Shown here: one piece after another, positions 23,944 to 31,731 of the stretch
Layout: each line of letters opens with the position of its first letter
Position numbering within the stretch: position 1 is the stretch's first letter
Assembly: GCF_000513195.1 (NCBI RefSeq)
Contig: NZ_CBVI010000016.1
Location: 62,001-126,000 of the forward strand
Direction: 5' to 3'
DNA from: Bacteroides timonensis
GTDB lineage: Bacteria > Bacteroidota > Bacteroidia > Bacteroidales > Bacteroidaceae
DNA: 64,000 nt
Position numbers and translations under genes: made by a program
The notes under the pieces: model-generated
Seen by the model: the letters and a program-made list of their open reading frames with translations, nothing else
What the model was told of the DNA's origin: nothing
Database searches by the model: none

Positions 23944-24423
23944 TTATCCCAAAGGATTCTCGTCCAAGCCTCCTTGACCGGAACCACTGCCGTCCGGTTT
24001 CGGATTAACGACTGCATCTTTGACCACAGTACCCTTACCCAATTCCAGTCTTTCTACACTAACCTTACTCAGCATTTCCTTGAAGTAGACTCCTGAACTG
24101 AAAATTATTTTACGACGATACACCGTATTGGCATCCACATCCTTCACTCCCGCCTGACTTTTCGCATTCAACCCGGGACGGAAGCATCCGAAATCCCCCA
24201 ACTGTACGGAATATCCTTTATCCAAATCCATATTCAAGGTATCAATCAGCCCGTCAATCACCATCTTCACTACGCCACGCGGAGCCATACTCACCTTCTG
24301 TACTTCTTCGCAGAGTGTCTTAAATTCTACCATTCCCAATACTTTAGCTTGAGCCACAAATTTCTCAGTTTTAGTTTTGTCAAAACCAAATACTACCTTC
24401 TTCACTTCATACTTAATTGCCAT
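23944..24423 (-). CDS. HU-like DNA-binding protein (Bacteroidetes HU-HIG type)
   Basis: A 159-residue protein. Residues 1-125 match the Bacteroidetes HU-like family, which is larger than E. coli HU: it has the start MAIKYEVKKVVFGFDKTKTE, the helical block VEFKTLCEEVQKVS, and VQLGDFGCFRPGLNAK, equivalent to the HU beta-arm entry. The tail (KPDGSGSGQGGLDENPLG) is glycine-rich and flexible. The expected role is nucleoid or local DNA architecture as a dimer. It has a promoter at 24554-24585 and thus a leader of about 120 nt. Confidence 0.88.
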   Translation of the reverse strand: MAIKYEVKKVVFGFDKTKTEKFVAQAKVLGMVEFKTLCEEVQKVSMAPRGVVKMVIDGLIDTLNMDLDKGYSVQLGDFGCFRPGLNAKSQAGVKDVDANTVYRRKIIFSSGVYFKEMLSKVSVERLELGKGTVVKDAVVNPKPDGSGSGQGGLDENPLG

Positions 24424-24553
24424 AATTTTTTCTGTTTTTAATGATTTAATAATAATAGGTATAATACTTTTCTCCTATCTGATCCGGAAGCAAGAAACAT
24501 TTTACCGTGAGGCCTCAACAGTCGGACGTTCTGTTTTCTCAGATTCGATGTTG

Positions 24554-24585
24554 CAAAGTTAGGGTGAGATGCATCGGAAAGCAAG
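24554..24585 (-). promoter_or_regulatory. Bacteroides promoter for the HU-like gene
   Basis: CTTG at 24582-24585, a 20-bp spacer and TAACTTTG at 24554-24561 on the minus strand. The rest of the 438-bp gap 24424-24861 shows a low-complexity purine-rich stretch at 24660-24740 but no gene. Confidence 0.65.
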
Positions 24586-24861
24586 AAAATAGCATCTACC
24601 AACAATTTAAGTAAATCACTATCAAACAACACATTACAATATCATCATCTCTACAGGGGATAGAATGAAGGAAAAACGAGAGAAGACGGGAAAGAAGAAG
24701 ATTTGGCAATAGGCTCTACAAGAGAAAGAGCTAAAGAGCTGATAATGAATGGGTGCTTTAGAGAGCATCTCTACAAGCAGACTTTCTCTTGATTACGTGA
24801 GCCTTATTGAATCTTGCAGTCATTACAACAAACTTATTGAATCGCTCATTCACTATTTATT

Positions 24862-25383
24862 TCATATCTTTTTAATAACGCGTGCAGGATTTCCTGCTAC
24901 TATAGTATTTGACTCAACATCGCGGGTAACCACACTTCCCGCACCTACTACGCTATTTTCTCCAATAGTTACACCGGGAAGAATAGTAGCACCTGCTCCT
25001 ATCCATGCCCTACGACAGATATGCACTGGTTTACAAGTAATAACCATTCTGTTTTCAAGATCATGATTATTTGATATAAGTTGTACATTGGCGGCTATCT
25101 GTACTTCATCATCAATAGTAATGCCACCGGCAGACATCATCAGGCATCCATTCATTATAATGACACTTTTCCCGATTTTCACATTATGGGCACGTACCAC
25201 TGTTAGCGGGGTATTAATCCGGCTTCCCGCCCCCATATCAGGGAAAAGCTGGTGAAGTAGTTCGTCATATTCTTCTGTCATCGGCATAGTGTGGTTCAAC
25301 CGGAAAAGCAGTTGTGCCTGCTCCTTTGCCAAGAGTAAATCCTCTTCACTTTGGTGGGCACAGTCTATTCTTATTTCTTCCAT
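24862..25383 (-). CDS. Sugar O-acetyltransferase, hexapeptide-repeat (LacA/Maa/NodL-like)
   Basis: A cytoplasmic acetyl-CoA-dependent acetyltransferase with a left-handed beta-helix. The N-terminal helical Mac-type region precedes the hexapeptide repeats (VVRAHNVKIGKSVIIMNGC, ITIDDEVQIAANVQL). The catalytic histidine is in ISNNHDLENR. The C-terminus WIGAGATILPGVTIGENSVV then VVTRDVESNTIVAGNPARVI is classic for the family. The frame can be read back to a TTG at 25407, but that codon sits inside the -7 box, so the ATG at 25383 (MEEIRIDCAH) is the real start. The protein is then 173 residues, somewhat shorter than E. coli Maa. Acceptor unknown; maltose, galactoside or a serine-type acceptor are all possible. 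Confidence 0.9.
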   Translation of the reverse strand: MEEIRIDCAHQSEEDLLLAKEQAQLLFRLNHTMPMTEEYDELLHQLFPDMGAGSRINTPLTVVRAHNVKIGKSVIIMNGCLMMSAGGITIDDEVQIAANVQLISNNHDLENRMVITCKPVHICRRAWIGAGATILPGVTIGENSVVGAGSVVTRDVESNTIVAGNPARVIKKI

Positions 25384-25404
25384 TGTTCTGTTTCTATTTT
25401 TTTG

Positions 25405-25412
25405 CAAAGATA
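25405..25412 (-). promoter_or_regulatory. Bacteroides -7 box for the acetyltransferase
   Basis: TATCTTTG on the minus strand, 21 bp before the chosen ATG. It rules out the upstream TTG start. The -33 element is weak. Confidence 0.55.
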
Positions 25413-25491
25413 GCCTGTCATTTTCAATGTCATAATAGATAAATTACGGATTTAATAACCAAATTTCCGGTTTTATGATTTAATTAGCAGA

Positions 25492-26112
25492 CTATTTATT
25501 CTTCATATACACCACATTCCTCCCCGCTCCGTACCTCTTCAGCAGCCCGTCCTCAATAAACAAGTTCAAGTCCGTAACCGCCTGTTTCACGCTGCGTCCT
25601 GTCAGACGGGCATACTGTGCACGATTGATGCAGGGCTGTTCCTGCTGCAAATACTCATCAAGTAACCGGAAACGTTGCTCCACGGACAGAAACGGAGTAG
25701 AAGATTCGGGCTTGGATGACGACTGTGGATGGCGTTCCAACCGCATCTTTTTATCCAATTCTTTATAGAATTCCTTCCCCAAACGGAAGTTCAAACCGCG
25801 AAGCGTCACCGAAGCGGCACGCAGTTCTTTTTTTTCCATTGCTTCACGCCGACAATTCAGTGAAGGGGTGAAATAGCCAAGTTCGCCCAGTTCCACCGTC
25901 CAACCATCAGCAAGGCAGTCACGCAACTCATCCATAAAGGCAGCCATCGCACCTTCCAACATGCTGCGGCTGATGCCGGTAAAAAGATGGACACGGTCTA
26001 TAAATTCTTTCCGTTCTATGGTTCCTTTAGGTATGAAACGGGCATAAAGGGGTTGCTGTTCACCGGTTTGGCGAATGTCAGGCTTCTCAAAAAGATCATA
26101 ATATGCACTCAT
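25492..26112 (-). CDS. HU-like DNA-binding protein fused to a C-terminal winged-helix domain
   Basis: A 206-residue protein. Residues about 1-125 are a Bacteroidetes HU-like domain (YDLFEKPDIRQTGEQQPLYA, then VELGELGYFTPSLNCRREAM and FRLGKEFYKEL). A Ser/Pro linker (SSSKPESSTP) follows, then a small winged-helix-like domain (about 145-205: RFRLLDEYLQQEQPCINRAQ, ARLTGRSVKQAVTDLN, DGLLKRYGAGRNVVYMKN). The last domain resembles the DNA-binding ends of Fic-type and DeoR-type regulators. The double DNA-binding layout is known among Bacteroides HU-family proteins. It shares no operon with the other HU-like gene at 23944, from which it is separated by the acetyltransferase. Targets unknown. Confidence 0.82.
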   Translation of the reverse strand: MSAYYDLFEKPDIRQTGEQQPLYARFIPKGTIERKEFIDRVHLFTGISRSMLEGAMAAFMDELRDCLADGWTVELGELGYFTPSLNCRREAMEKKELRAASVTLRGLNFRLGKEFYKELDKKMRLERHPQSSSKPESSTPFLSVEQRFRLLDEYLQQEQPCINRAQYARLTGRSVKQAVTDLNLFIEDGLLKRYGAGRNVVYMKNK

Positions 26113-26254
26113 CTATATGCTTTTTATGGGGTACTCCACGTCAGAAGACATGAAGTGCCGGGGTTAAGTGGTCGCGCCGCCATTTCTATCTCTTTCTCCT
26201 ACGACAGCTAAGTAAAATCGCAGTAAACACTTATTCTTTCTATCATGGAGAAAG

Positions 26255-26324
26255 TTTCTTTCCACCACGGTGATTTTTTCTTTCCACCATGGAGGAAAGA
26301 AAAAATCACCGTGGTGGAAAGAAA
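26255..26324. repeat. 70-bp near-perfect palindrome
   Basis: Position-by-position pairing of 26255-26289 with 26290-26324 gives 34 of 35 matches; the only mismatch is 26286/26293. The centre is CCATGG. A degenerate copy of the central part (CTTTC..ATGGAGAAAG) lies just to the left at 26237-26254. The 525-bp gap 26113-26636 that holds it has no convincing gene; the open frame across it on the minus strand mostly reads the palindrome. Confidence 0.9.
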
Positions 26325-26539
26325 TAGTATTCGTATACAAATGTACTAAGCTCCCGCAACAAAAGCAATAGAAATACCTAAGAAAATAGATAAAGATTTG
26401 CAAAACATCCCCAGTAGTAGACATACTGTGGCAGACGAATCCGTGAGTTTGTGAAACATATTGCCTGATAAACTGATTGATTTTGCAGAAAAATAAAAAG
26501 AAATTTCTAACTGTAGGTTCGATAGATATTATCGTAAAA

Positions 26540-26557
26540 AAGCCCTGCAAAGGGCTT
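26540..26557 (-). terminator. Terminator after GH3 (end of the xyloglucan enzyme row)
   Basis: Stem 26540-26546 with 26551-26557 (7 bp, AAGCCCT/AGGGCTT), 4-nt loop, and a T-run on the minus strand. It lies 80 bp past the GH3 stop. Confidence 0.75.
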
Positions 26558-26636
26558 GTAATAAAGGGGAATATAATAAATGGAGAAGAAATGCGAAAAA
26601 CACTCCACAAATCTTCCCCATTCAGCAATCACTATC

Positions 26637-28850
26637 TTATTTCAACTCGAACGGAACCGTTCCACGAATATCTGCGGAAGAGGCTCCGATATAAGCCTTA
26701 AACTTACCCGGTTCTGCCGTCCATCTGCCAACAGTTTCATCATAGAACTTCAAATCATCCGGAGTGATGGTGAAGGTTACTTCTTTTTCTTCACCCGGTG
26801 CCAAAGTTATCTTTTGGAACGCCTTTAACTCTTTCACAGGACGCAAAACACTACATTTTTCATCTCCTACATATAGTTGCACGACTTCCTTTCCGGCAAT
26901 ACTACCCGTATTCTTTACAGGAATGGTCACAGTCAGAGAGTTGTCAGCAGTTATTGTTTTAGCTGAAGCTACTGGTTTGCCATAGGCAAAAGTCGTATAA
27001 CTCAAACCATACCCGAAAGGGAATAAGGCGGGAATCTTCTTGGCATCATGCCAGCGATAACCTACCAGAATATCTTCTTTGTAGACCTGCTTGATACTAT
27101 CACCCGGATAACTCAATTCGTCAAATGCATGCGCACCGCAATCCGTCAATTTCACAGGGAAGGAGAAAGGAAGTTTTCCGCTGGGATTCACCGCACCACT
27201 CAGTACATCAGCAAGTGAATTGCCACCCATAGATCCCAGATACCAACCTTGTAGGACGGCCGGAACTTTATTCAGCCAAGGCATTTCCACGGCATTACCA
27301 CTCAACAATACCAATACCATATTTTTATTGACTCCCAACAGAGATTCAATCAGTTCATTTTGTCCGAATGGCAAACCGTATGTCACACGGTCGCCGGCTT
27401 CACAATCCTGGAAATGATTCTTATTCAATCCACCGAACAAAATCACAAGATCGGCTTCTTTGGCAAGTTCAGTCGCTGCTGTGCGCAAGGAATCCATCAC
27501 CGACTGGGGAATTTCTTCTGCACGCCCATACATCGGACGTCCGGCAGCGTAACCTTTCGTATAAACTACCTTGTCACCATAAAGAGCGCGCATGCCATCG
27601 AGTGGAGATATCATATCTCTTACCTTCAGTTCAGAAGAACCGCCTCCTTCGTTCAACAAGCGGACAGCATTGTCACCTACTACCAGTATACGTTGGTATT
27701 TGGAGCCATCAAGCGGCAGCAAAGGGGTACCTTTTTTCTGGACAGGTGTATTCTTCAGAAGCACAATACCTTCGTTGCCAATCTCACGGGCTGCCTTGTA
27801 ATGCTCTTCGGTAGTCAATGAGCCGTATGGTTTCTGACGATTCATCGCTGTACGGAATATCAGGCGGAGGATACGGGAGGCTTTATCATCCACCGTACTC
27901 ACAGGCACTTTACCATCCTTCAGCATCCGGAGATAAGGATCCGCCAGATAATAATCGTTATAAGTAAATGCGCTTTCAGAAGTCAGACCGTTGGTATAAG
28001 AGCCCATTTCAATGTCCAGGCCGTTCATGGCAGCTTCGTAAGTATCGTGAGCACCACCCCAGTCGGTTACGACTACGCCATCAAAGCCCCAGTCGTTTTT
28101 CAATATCTTATTCAGTATCAAGTCATTGTGACAGGCATGCTGACCTCGTATCTTATTGTAAGCACCCATCACCGTCCAAGCACCGCCTTTCTGCACAGCA
28201 GCTTTAAAAGCGGGCAGATAGATTTCGTGCAGGGCACGGTCACTAAGTTCCACGTCGATATGCCCGCGCCATAGCTCCTGGTTGTTCAGCGCATAATGTT
28301 TCACACTGACGGCTACACCGTTTTTCTGCACTTCCTGAATATAAGGCACACACATTACTCCCGCCAGATAAGGGTCCTCCCCCATATACTCAAAGTTCCG
28401 GCCATTCAACGGAGTTCGATAGATATTAACGCCGGGTCCGAGAAGCACATCTTTTTCGCGATAACGCGCTTCTTCACCGATGGCCTTGCCGTAGGTGGCG
28501 GACATTTCCGGATTCCAGGTGGCTGCAAGACAGGTCAGGGCGGGAAATGCGGTGATGCTATCGTTAGTCCATCCGGCATACCCCCAGTCATTCCAGTTGA
28601 TTTCGGCACGAACGCCGTGAGGGCCATCACTCATCCAAAGTTCGGGAATGCCGAGCCGGGGAACACCAGGGCTGCTGAATTTACTCTGAGCATGGCAAAG
28701 AGCTACTTTTTCTTCCAGCGTCATGCGGCCGAGAGCATCCTTCACACGTGCTTCGATGGGTTGGGTATCATCTAGATATACAGGAGTCTGCGCAGTCAGA
28801 GTTCCCACTGAACAGGCAAGCAAAAGGGTTGCAAAGAGTTGTTTCTTCAT
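26637..28850 (-). CDS. Glycoside hydrolase family 3 beta-glucosidase
   Basis: A 737-residue exported enzyme (signal MKKQLFATLLLACSVGTLTA). GH3 beta-glucosidases are retaining exo-enzymes that release glucose from the non-reducing end. The N-terminal barrel has the entry motif RMTLEEKVALCH, the substrate loop MSDGPHGVR, KHYALNNQE and the nucleophile D263 in VVVTDWGGAHD. The second alpha/beta domain has ILLVGDN-like RILVVGDNAVRL. The C-terminal fibronectin-III-like domain (about 655-735: VVQLYVGDEKC, LKAFQKITLAPGEEKEVTF) completes the usual layout, and length is normal. It ends the row GH31 > GH2 > GH3. In xyloglucan loci this enzyme removes the glucose exposed after alpha-xylosidase action; that role is inferred from context. 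Confidence 0.95.
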   Translation of the reverse strand: MKKQLFATLLLACSVGTLTAQTPVYLDDTQPIEARVKDALGRMTLEEKVALCHAQSKFSSPGVPRLGIPELWMSDGPHGVRAEINWNDWGYAGWTNDSITAFPALTCLAATWNPEMSATYGKAIGEEARYREKDVLLGPGVNIYRTPLNGRNFEYMGEDPYLAGVMCVPYIQEVQKNGVAVSVKHYALNNQELWRGHIDVELSDRALHEIYLPAFKAAVQKGGAWTVMGAYNKIRGQHACHNDLILNKILKNDWGFDGVVVTDWGGAHDTYEAAMNGLDIEMGSYTNGLTSESAFTYNDYYLADPYLRMLKDGKVPVSTVDDKASRILRLIFRTAMNRQKPYGSLTTEEHYKAAREIGNEGIVLLKNTPVQKKGTPLLPLDGSKYQRILVVGDNAVRLLNEGGGSSELKVRDMISPLDGMRALYGDKVVYTKGYAAGRPMYGRAEEIPQSVMDSLRTAATELAKEADLVILFGGLNKNHFQDCEAGDRVTYGLPFGQNELIESLLGVNKNMVLVLLSGNAVEMPWLNKVPAVLQGWYLGSMGGNSLADVLSGAVNPSGKLPFSFPVKLTDCGAHAFDELSYPGDSIKQVYKEDILVGYRWHDAKKIPALFPFGYGLSYTTFAYGKPVASAKTITADNSLTVTIPVKNTGSIAGKEVVQLYVGDEKCSVLRPVKELKAFQKITLAPGEEKEVTFTITPDDLKFYDETVGRWTAEPGKFKAYIGASSADIRGTVPFELK

Positions 28851-28940
28851 ACTATCATTTTATAAAAGGTTCTATTAATTATTTGATTTTATCGATCAGC
28901 TACTAAGATAGTACTGCCTATCATTCGCCCTGCTAAATTA

Positions 28941-31529
28941 TCATTTCGCTTTAATTGCTGTCACAGCCGTCTTTAGTCCTTCAGAGTTAGCGGTCAACTT
29001 TATACCACCGGACTTTCCGTCGTTCTGAATCACCACCAGGCACTTCCCATAGAAAGCCTTGCGACGGTCGGCCTTGAATTTCTCCATAGAAATGGGACTG
29101 CCATTATCCACACCGGCAATGAAGCCCGCGCCTTGCACATCAAATACGACCTGATTATCCGCATCCGGACAAAGATTACCATCCTTATCCAGTATCTCTA
29201 CAGATATGAAACTGAGGTCTTTCCCATCCGATTTTATTTCACTCCGGTCAGCCGTCAGCCGAATCTGCACAGGTTCACCCGCAGTGCGGATTTCCTGTTC
29301 GAGCACCGTCTTTCCATCTCGGCGGGAAACAGCACGCACCACACCCGGTTCATACTTCACACGCCATACGACATGAAAATCATCCTTACCTTTCGTACGC
29401 ACGCCTTGTGACTTGCCATTCACAAAAAGCTCCACTTCATCGGCATTATTATAATAAGCCCACATATCGATGTCCTGACCCGGCGTCCAGTTCCAATGTG
29501 GAAAGAGATGTAATACTTTCTTTTCGGGATTCCATTCGGACTGATAGAGGTAATACACATCTTTCGGGAAACCAGCCAGGTCTACAATTCCAAAATAAGA
29601 ACTGCGTGCCGGCCATCCGTAGGGAGTAGGTTCTCCGATATAGTCGAATCCCGTCCAAACGTATTGCCCGCTGATAAAAGCATTGTTCTTCACATGACGC
29701 ATGGTTCCTTCATGGCTGTTCCCCCAGGGGACATGGCAATTATCGTATGAAGAACAAGAGAATGAAGCATCATAATAGGGCTTATCCCAACGTTCGGGAC
29801 AAACCACCGTTTCATCACTTGGCATATGGTAATAACCACGTGTCATCAGTGCCGACACACTCTCCGTCACAATAAACGGCTTACCGGGAAAGTTTTCGGG
29901 TACGCCTGCAAACCAATCGTCATGATAATTAAAGCCAATGATATCCAGCGCTTCCGAACGGAATAGATGATTGTTCGGGTTCGGCTCATTGCAACCTGCA
30001 GTCACGGGACGGGTGGAATCCAGGTTCCTCACCATATCCGCCAACTTTTTCGTCAGCAAGGAATTGACACTCATCTCGCCTTCCTTTGCCAGCATGCTTT
30101 TGTCATGCCCGAAATTCAGTATCAGGTTTGCCTCTTCAAGGGTCAGCGTATCCGCTTTAGCGTCCGACCATTGTTCAAGCACTTCATTGCCAATGCTCCA
30201 CATAAATACGGAGGGATGGTTACGGTCGCGGAGTATCAGGTCGGTCAGATCGCGTTCGTGCCACTCGTTGAAGTAACGGGAATAGTCATGAGCCGTTTTT
30301 CTTTTGCGCCACATATCGAATGTCTCGTCCATTACGATAAATCCCATACGGTCACAAAGATCGAGCAATTCCGGTGAGGGAGGATTATGAGAACAACGAA
30401 TACCATTACATCCCATTTCTTTCAATATCTCCAACTGCCGCTCGATGGCGCGGACGTTAACCACCGCTCCCAGACATCCCAAGTCATGGTGCATACAAAC
30501 GCCGTTTATCTTCACTTGTTCTCCATTCAGAATAAACCCTTTCTGTGCATCAAAACGGAAGGTACGGATACCGGTATTCGTACAGTAATTATCCAGTACT
30601 TTACCGGTTGTCTTATCAATAAGGATACTGTTCACCTTATATATATAAGGAGTGTTTACACTCCAGAGATTAGGGTTCTTCACTACAATTTCCTGTTCTA
30701 CCTCGTTCGGACAGGCAGGTATCACTTGCAGTTCCGATGCAACCTCACCCACAACATTCCCTTCTGCATCCATCAGCCGTGACTGCAACACAACATCTGC
30801 CAAAGAAACAATTTCCGAATCAAAAACAACATACGTACCATCCGCCTGCTTCACGGAATCTTGCAGCTGAGCTGCCGCATCATACTGTATTTTAGTACGT
30901 ATGTTTAGTCGGGCACTGTTCTTCGACACATCTTCCGCCGTGATAAAAGTGCCCCATTGCGCTATGTGCACAGGATTAAGTTTCGTAAGCCATACATTAC
31001 GGTAGATGCCACACCCCGAATACCAGCGGGAATTAGGTTGTTCCGCATTGTCCACACGCACGGCAACTACATTCTTTCCGCCCCACTTGATATGGGGAGT
31101 CAGATCGTAACTGAACGAGACATATCCATAAGGACGTACACCAAGGGAATGACCATTGATAAAGACTTCCGAATTCATATATACACCGTCAAAATCAATA
31201 TACAGGCGCTTGCCTTCATCCGCTTTGTCAACAGTAAACGTTTTGCGATACCAACCGATACCACCGGGTAATGCCCCGCCTCCTGTTCCGGAAGGATTAT
31301 CCCTGCTGAACTCTCCCTCGATGGCCCAGTCATGTGGAAGATTGAGGATCCGCCATGCCGTGTCGTCATAATCGGGACGGGATGCCGCAGAGTCATCTCC
31401 CAGATGAAAAGTCCAGTCAGCGGTGAAGTCCTGCCGACGGTTATCGGTAACCTGTTCAGCGGAGGTGCAACCTCCCAATGCTAAGAAGAGGAGCAAACAG
31501 GATATTGGTATTATTAATAGTTGTTTCAT
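28941..31529 (-). CDS. Glycoside hydrolase family 2 beta-galactosidase (lipoprotein)
   Basis: An 862-residue lipoprotein (lipobox LGGC at residues 18-21). The jelly-roll domain carries NLPHDWAIEGEF and WYRKTFTV (about 60-100), then FDGVYMNSEVFINGHSLG. The barrel has NGVCMHHDLGCLGA and NGIRCSHNPPSPELLDLCD. The acid/base is E449 in SIGNEV and the nucleophile is E556 in IVTESVSA. After about residue 690 there is a DUF4982-like and Big-type domain (WNPEKKVLHLFPHWNW, VELFVNGKSQGV). This domain order is that of the Bacteroides GH2 beta-galactosidases of xyloglucan and other plant-glycan loci. Between GH31 (203-bp gap) and GH3 (90-bp gap) it is likely to remove side-chain galactose. Confidence 0.93.
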   Translation of the reverse strand: MKQLLIIPISCLLLFLALGGCTSAEQVTDNRRQDFTADWTFHLGDDSAASRPDYDDTAWRILNLPHDWAIEGEFSRDNPSGTGGGALPGGIGWYRKTFTVDKADEGKRLYIDFDGVYMNSEVFINGHSLGVRPYGYVSFSYDLTPHIKWGGKNVVAVRVDNAEQPNSRWYSGCGIYRNVWLTKLNPVHIAQWGTFITAEDVSKNSARLNIRTKIQYDAAAQLQDSVKQADGTYVVFDSEIVSLADVVLQSRLMDAEGNVVGEVASELQVIPACPNEVEQEIVVKNPNLWSVNTPYIYKVNSILIDKTTGKVLDNYCTNTGIRTFRFDAQKGFILNGEQVKINGVCMHHDLGCLGAVVNVRAIERQLEILKEMGCNGIRCSHNPPSPELLDLCDRMGFIVMDETFDMWRKRKTAHDYSRYFNEWHERDLTDLILRDRNHPSVFMWSIGNEVLEQWSDAKADTLTLEEANLILNFGHDKSMLAKEGEMSVNSLLTKKLADMVRNLDSTRPVTAGCNEPNPNNHLFRSEALDIIGFNYHDDWFAGVPENFPGKPFIVTESVSALMTRGYYHMPSDETVVCPERWDKPYYDASFSCSSYDNCHVPWGNSHEGTMRHVKNNAFISGQYVWTGFDYIGEPTPYGWPARSSYFGIVDLAGFPKDVYYLYQSEWNPEKKVLHLFPHWNWTPGQDIDMWAYYNNADEVELFVNGKSQGVRTKGKDDFHVVWRVKYEPGVVRAVSRRDGKTVLEQEIRTAGEPVQIRLTADRSEIKSDGKDLSFISVEILDKDGNLCPDADNQVVFDVQGAGFIAGVDNGSPISMEKFKADRRKAFYGKCLVVIQNDGKSGGIKLTANSEGLKTAVTAIKAK

Positions 31530-31571
31530 GATATTGATTGTATAAATGATAATTTATCGCGCTTTGCACGA

Positions 31572-31718
31572 TAAGTAACGAGCTACAAGCGACAAGTGAC
31601 AAGTACCTTTCGGCGTGATAGCCGGGCGAATTATTATTCACCCACGAGTACAGCGCAGCAACTCGTTACTGGTAGCTCGTAGCTCGTAACTTAATTTAGC
31701 GGCTTCGCCGCTAAATTA
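31572..31718. repeat. Inverted repeats in the GH31-GH2 gap
   Basis: The gap 31530-31731 is built of inverted repeats. A perfect 12-bp stem at 31692-31703 / 31707-31718 has a 3-nt loop (TTC). Copies of a CGAGCTAC/GTAGCTCG motif also occur near 31574 and, in the opposite sense, near 31673-31688. For GH31 on the minus strand the first stem acts as a possible terminator or processing signal, but it has no long T-run. Confidence 0.6.
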
Positions 31719-31731
31719 TCATTTACTCGTT

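Noticed and set aside
26164..26628. A 154-codon minus-strand frame in the gap before GH3
   Set aside because: It runs through the 70-bp palindrome and gives repeated low-complexity residues (FHHGDFFFPPWWK). It has no credible start or homology pattern.
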